From positions 1 to 64,000 of the forward strand of contig JAJOZX010006156.1 in NCBI GenBank assembly GCA_023014485.1: DNA of 64,000 nucleotides. Direction: 5' to 3'. Below the pieces are notes generated by a model. It did not search any database. It was not told where the DNA came from and saw nothing but the letters and a program-made list of their open reading frames with translations. Source of the DNA: Bathynomus jamesi. Taxonomy: Eukaryota; Arthropoda; Malacostraca; Isopoda; Cirolanidae. Below are positions 63,295 to 64,000 of the stretch, in pieces (the stretch's first letter is position 1; each line of letters begins with the position of its first letter). The position numbers and the translations under genes are program-made.

Positions 63295-63439
63295 TTGAAA
63301 CGTATTTACGAGCTACGAGCTTGCCCAACAAGAAAAAAAGATTTTCACGAAATAGTTAGTGATAAGGAACGGACTTGTCTGAAGATAGCCTGTTCTTTAT
63401 CAAGCACACTCGCAGAAACTGGAACTCTTGTTACTTTTT

Positions 63440-63490
63440 AAGTACCACTTTAAGTACTACTTTAAGTACCACTTTTAAGTACCACTCGCC
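63440..63490. repeat. Short tandem repeat
   Basis: Four variants of TTTAAGTACCAC inside the hAT. Confidence 0.8.
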
Positions 63491-64000
63491 ATGGCAAGAA
63501 CTTCTTTCATTATAAACGTGCATAATGTCCCTGAAACTACACAAGAGGAGTTTATTGACTTCACCATTAATGAGAATGCTAAAACAGATTTTTCATGTAC
63601 GACTCTCAGTCAGTTTTGGAGGAAATGTTTGGACGAGTTCTCCGCATTAAATGAAATAGATCCGAGTCTTCTACGACCTATGCAAGACTGAATTTTCAAA
63701 CTTACAATAAAATCTAAATATCAAAGTCCACTGGATCCTGAAAATGATATCCACTAAGCGTTTTCAAACACTGAACCGAGAATACAGAAACTGTGAAGGA
63801 AAAGCAAGAATAAAAATAAACCTTCACATTGAAAAACTACTTCATTGTCTACCTATACCATTTATCCCTCTGTTCGTGTATTTCTCCCTCTGGAGTCACC
63901 CAAGTTATGTTAGATTTTTGATGGTTGGGTCATGGACGTTGGAATAATTGTGAAAATGGGCCCCAGACGCTAAAAGATTGAGAACTGCTGGTCTAAACAT

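Larger units (their letters stand above)
60897..63790 (+). pseudogene. hAT transposase (ZBED5/SCAND3-like), multiply interrupted
   Basis: 60,897-61,102: BED-like finger YGFACTVVSGIERLHCVICN and ELLSPESMKPRKMKCHTTSN, then EVFKRKAESVKRSRLD. After the first insertion (62,042 on): SPVEAS and FKIAKVKKTHTIAEESV, the conserved ASxxxxxxIAKxKKPHTIGE region, then decayed frames to FCHGKWLNSRLFQKLCKEMD and ASHEVFPFHSEVRQLSMG. After the second insertion: KRIYELRACPTRKKRFSRN and 63,491-63,691 with TQEEFIDFTINENAKTDFSC and TLSQFWRKCLDEFSALNEID. Many stops. Similar proteins are annotated ZBED5 or SCAND3-like. The domain order is intact although the gene is broken. Confidence 0.83.
60544..63990 (+). mobile_element. 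hAT element (Charlie/ZBED5-like) carrying two younger hAT insertions
   Basis: Left end CAGTGGTTCTCAAACTTAGG and right end, in reverse, CAGCAGTTCTCAATCTTTTA; flanked by GAGTAAAC (60536-60543) and GTCTAAAC (63991-63998), 6 of 8. Plus-strand transposase relics inside, interrupted at 61103-62033 and 62560-63294. Confidence 0.83.

Overview
The window is eukaryotic, AT-rich and almost entirely made of transposable elements. It reads like intergenic and intronic DNA of an invertebrate with a repeat-rich genome. An arthropod is the most likely source. Runs of the arthropod telomere motif TTAGG/CCTAA occur at about 26,303-26,325, 27,150-27,170 and 28,455-28,520. One transposon carries a TATA box plus a TCAGT initiator, and the element families (ZMYM/BED-type hAT, PGBD4-type piggyBac, mariner, pogo/Tigger, BEL, K02A2.6-like Gypsy) are common in crustaceans and other arthropods. 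The species is inferred, not shown. Only one ordinary host gene is visible: the C-terminal half of an SLC16-like monocarboxylate transporter on the minus strand (three exons, 54,852-59,682).

Layout. 1-4,100: two hAT transposase relics, one split by an RTE-like LINE with a 10-bp target duplication, then a complete non-autonomous hAT with 8-bp duplications. 4,456-6,405: a pogo-type element holding a PGBD4-like piggyBac. 6,529-11,408: a Tigger transposase pseudogene split exactly at its LQPLD motif by a 4.07-kb transposon with TIRs over 320 bp and a six-exon transposase I cannot assign to a named superfamily. 12,918-16,828: a CACTG-ended, 3-bp-TSD (CMC-like) transposon with core promoter, 5' UTR intron and a transposase broken by one in-frame stop; its coding intron contains a hAT. 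18,853-21,635: a decayed piggyBac. 22,220-30,318: mariner elements and many foldback structures, including a 766-bp palindrome built from a Merlin-like element end. 30,633-32,458: a hAT containing a 5S-rRNA-derived SINE.

32,873-46,626: a young Gypsy retrotransposon (LTRs about 98% alike by eye). Its gag-pol is interrupted by a 445-bp hAT MITE with perfect 8-bp duplications, and its integrase by a complete BEL/Pao element in the opposite orientation (37,507-45,475). 46,683-49,548 and 61,186-61,679: three clusters of a short repeat with a tRNA-like core, arranged head-to-head or in tandem and always embedded in TA microsatellite. 46,969-48,915: hAT. 51,562-54,391: Tigger MITE and a 5'-truncated LINE carrying a template-switch hairpin mutation. 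54,852-59,682: transporter gene with several MITEs in its 3.2-kb intron. 60,544-63,990: a three-level hAT nest running to the window end.

The window therefore works as a stratigraphy. Clean target duplications let the order of insertions be read directly. The items most likely to be new are the unassigned six-exon transposon, the CMC-like transposon, the tRNA-centred palindromic repeat and the large Merlin-derived palindrome.
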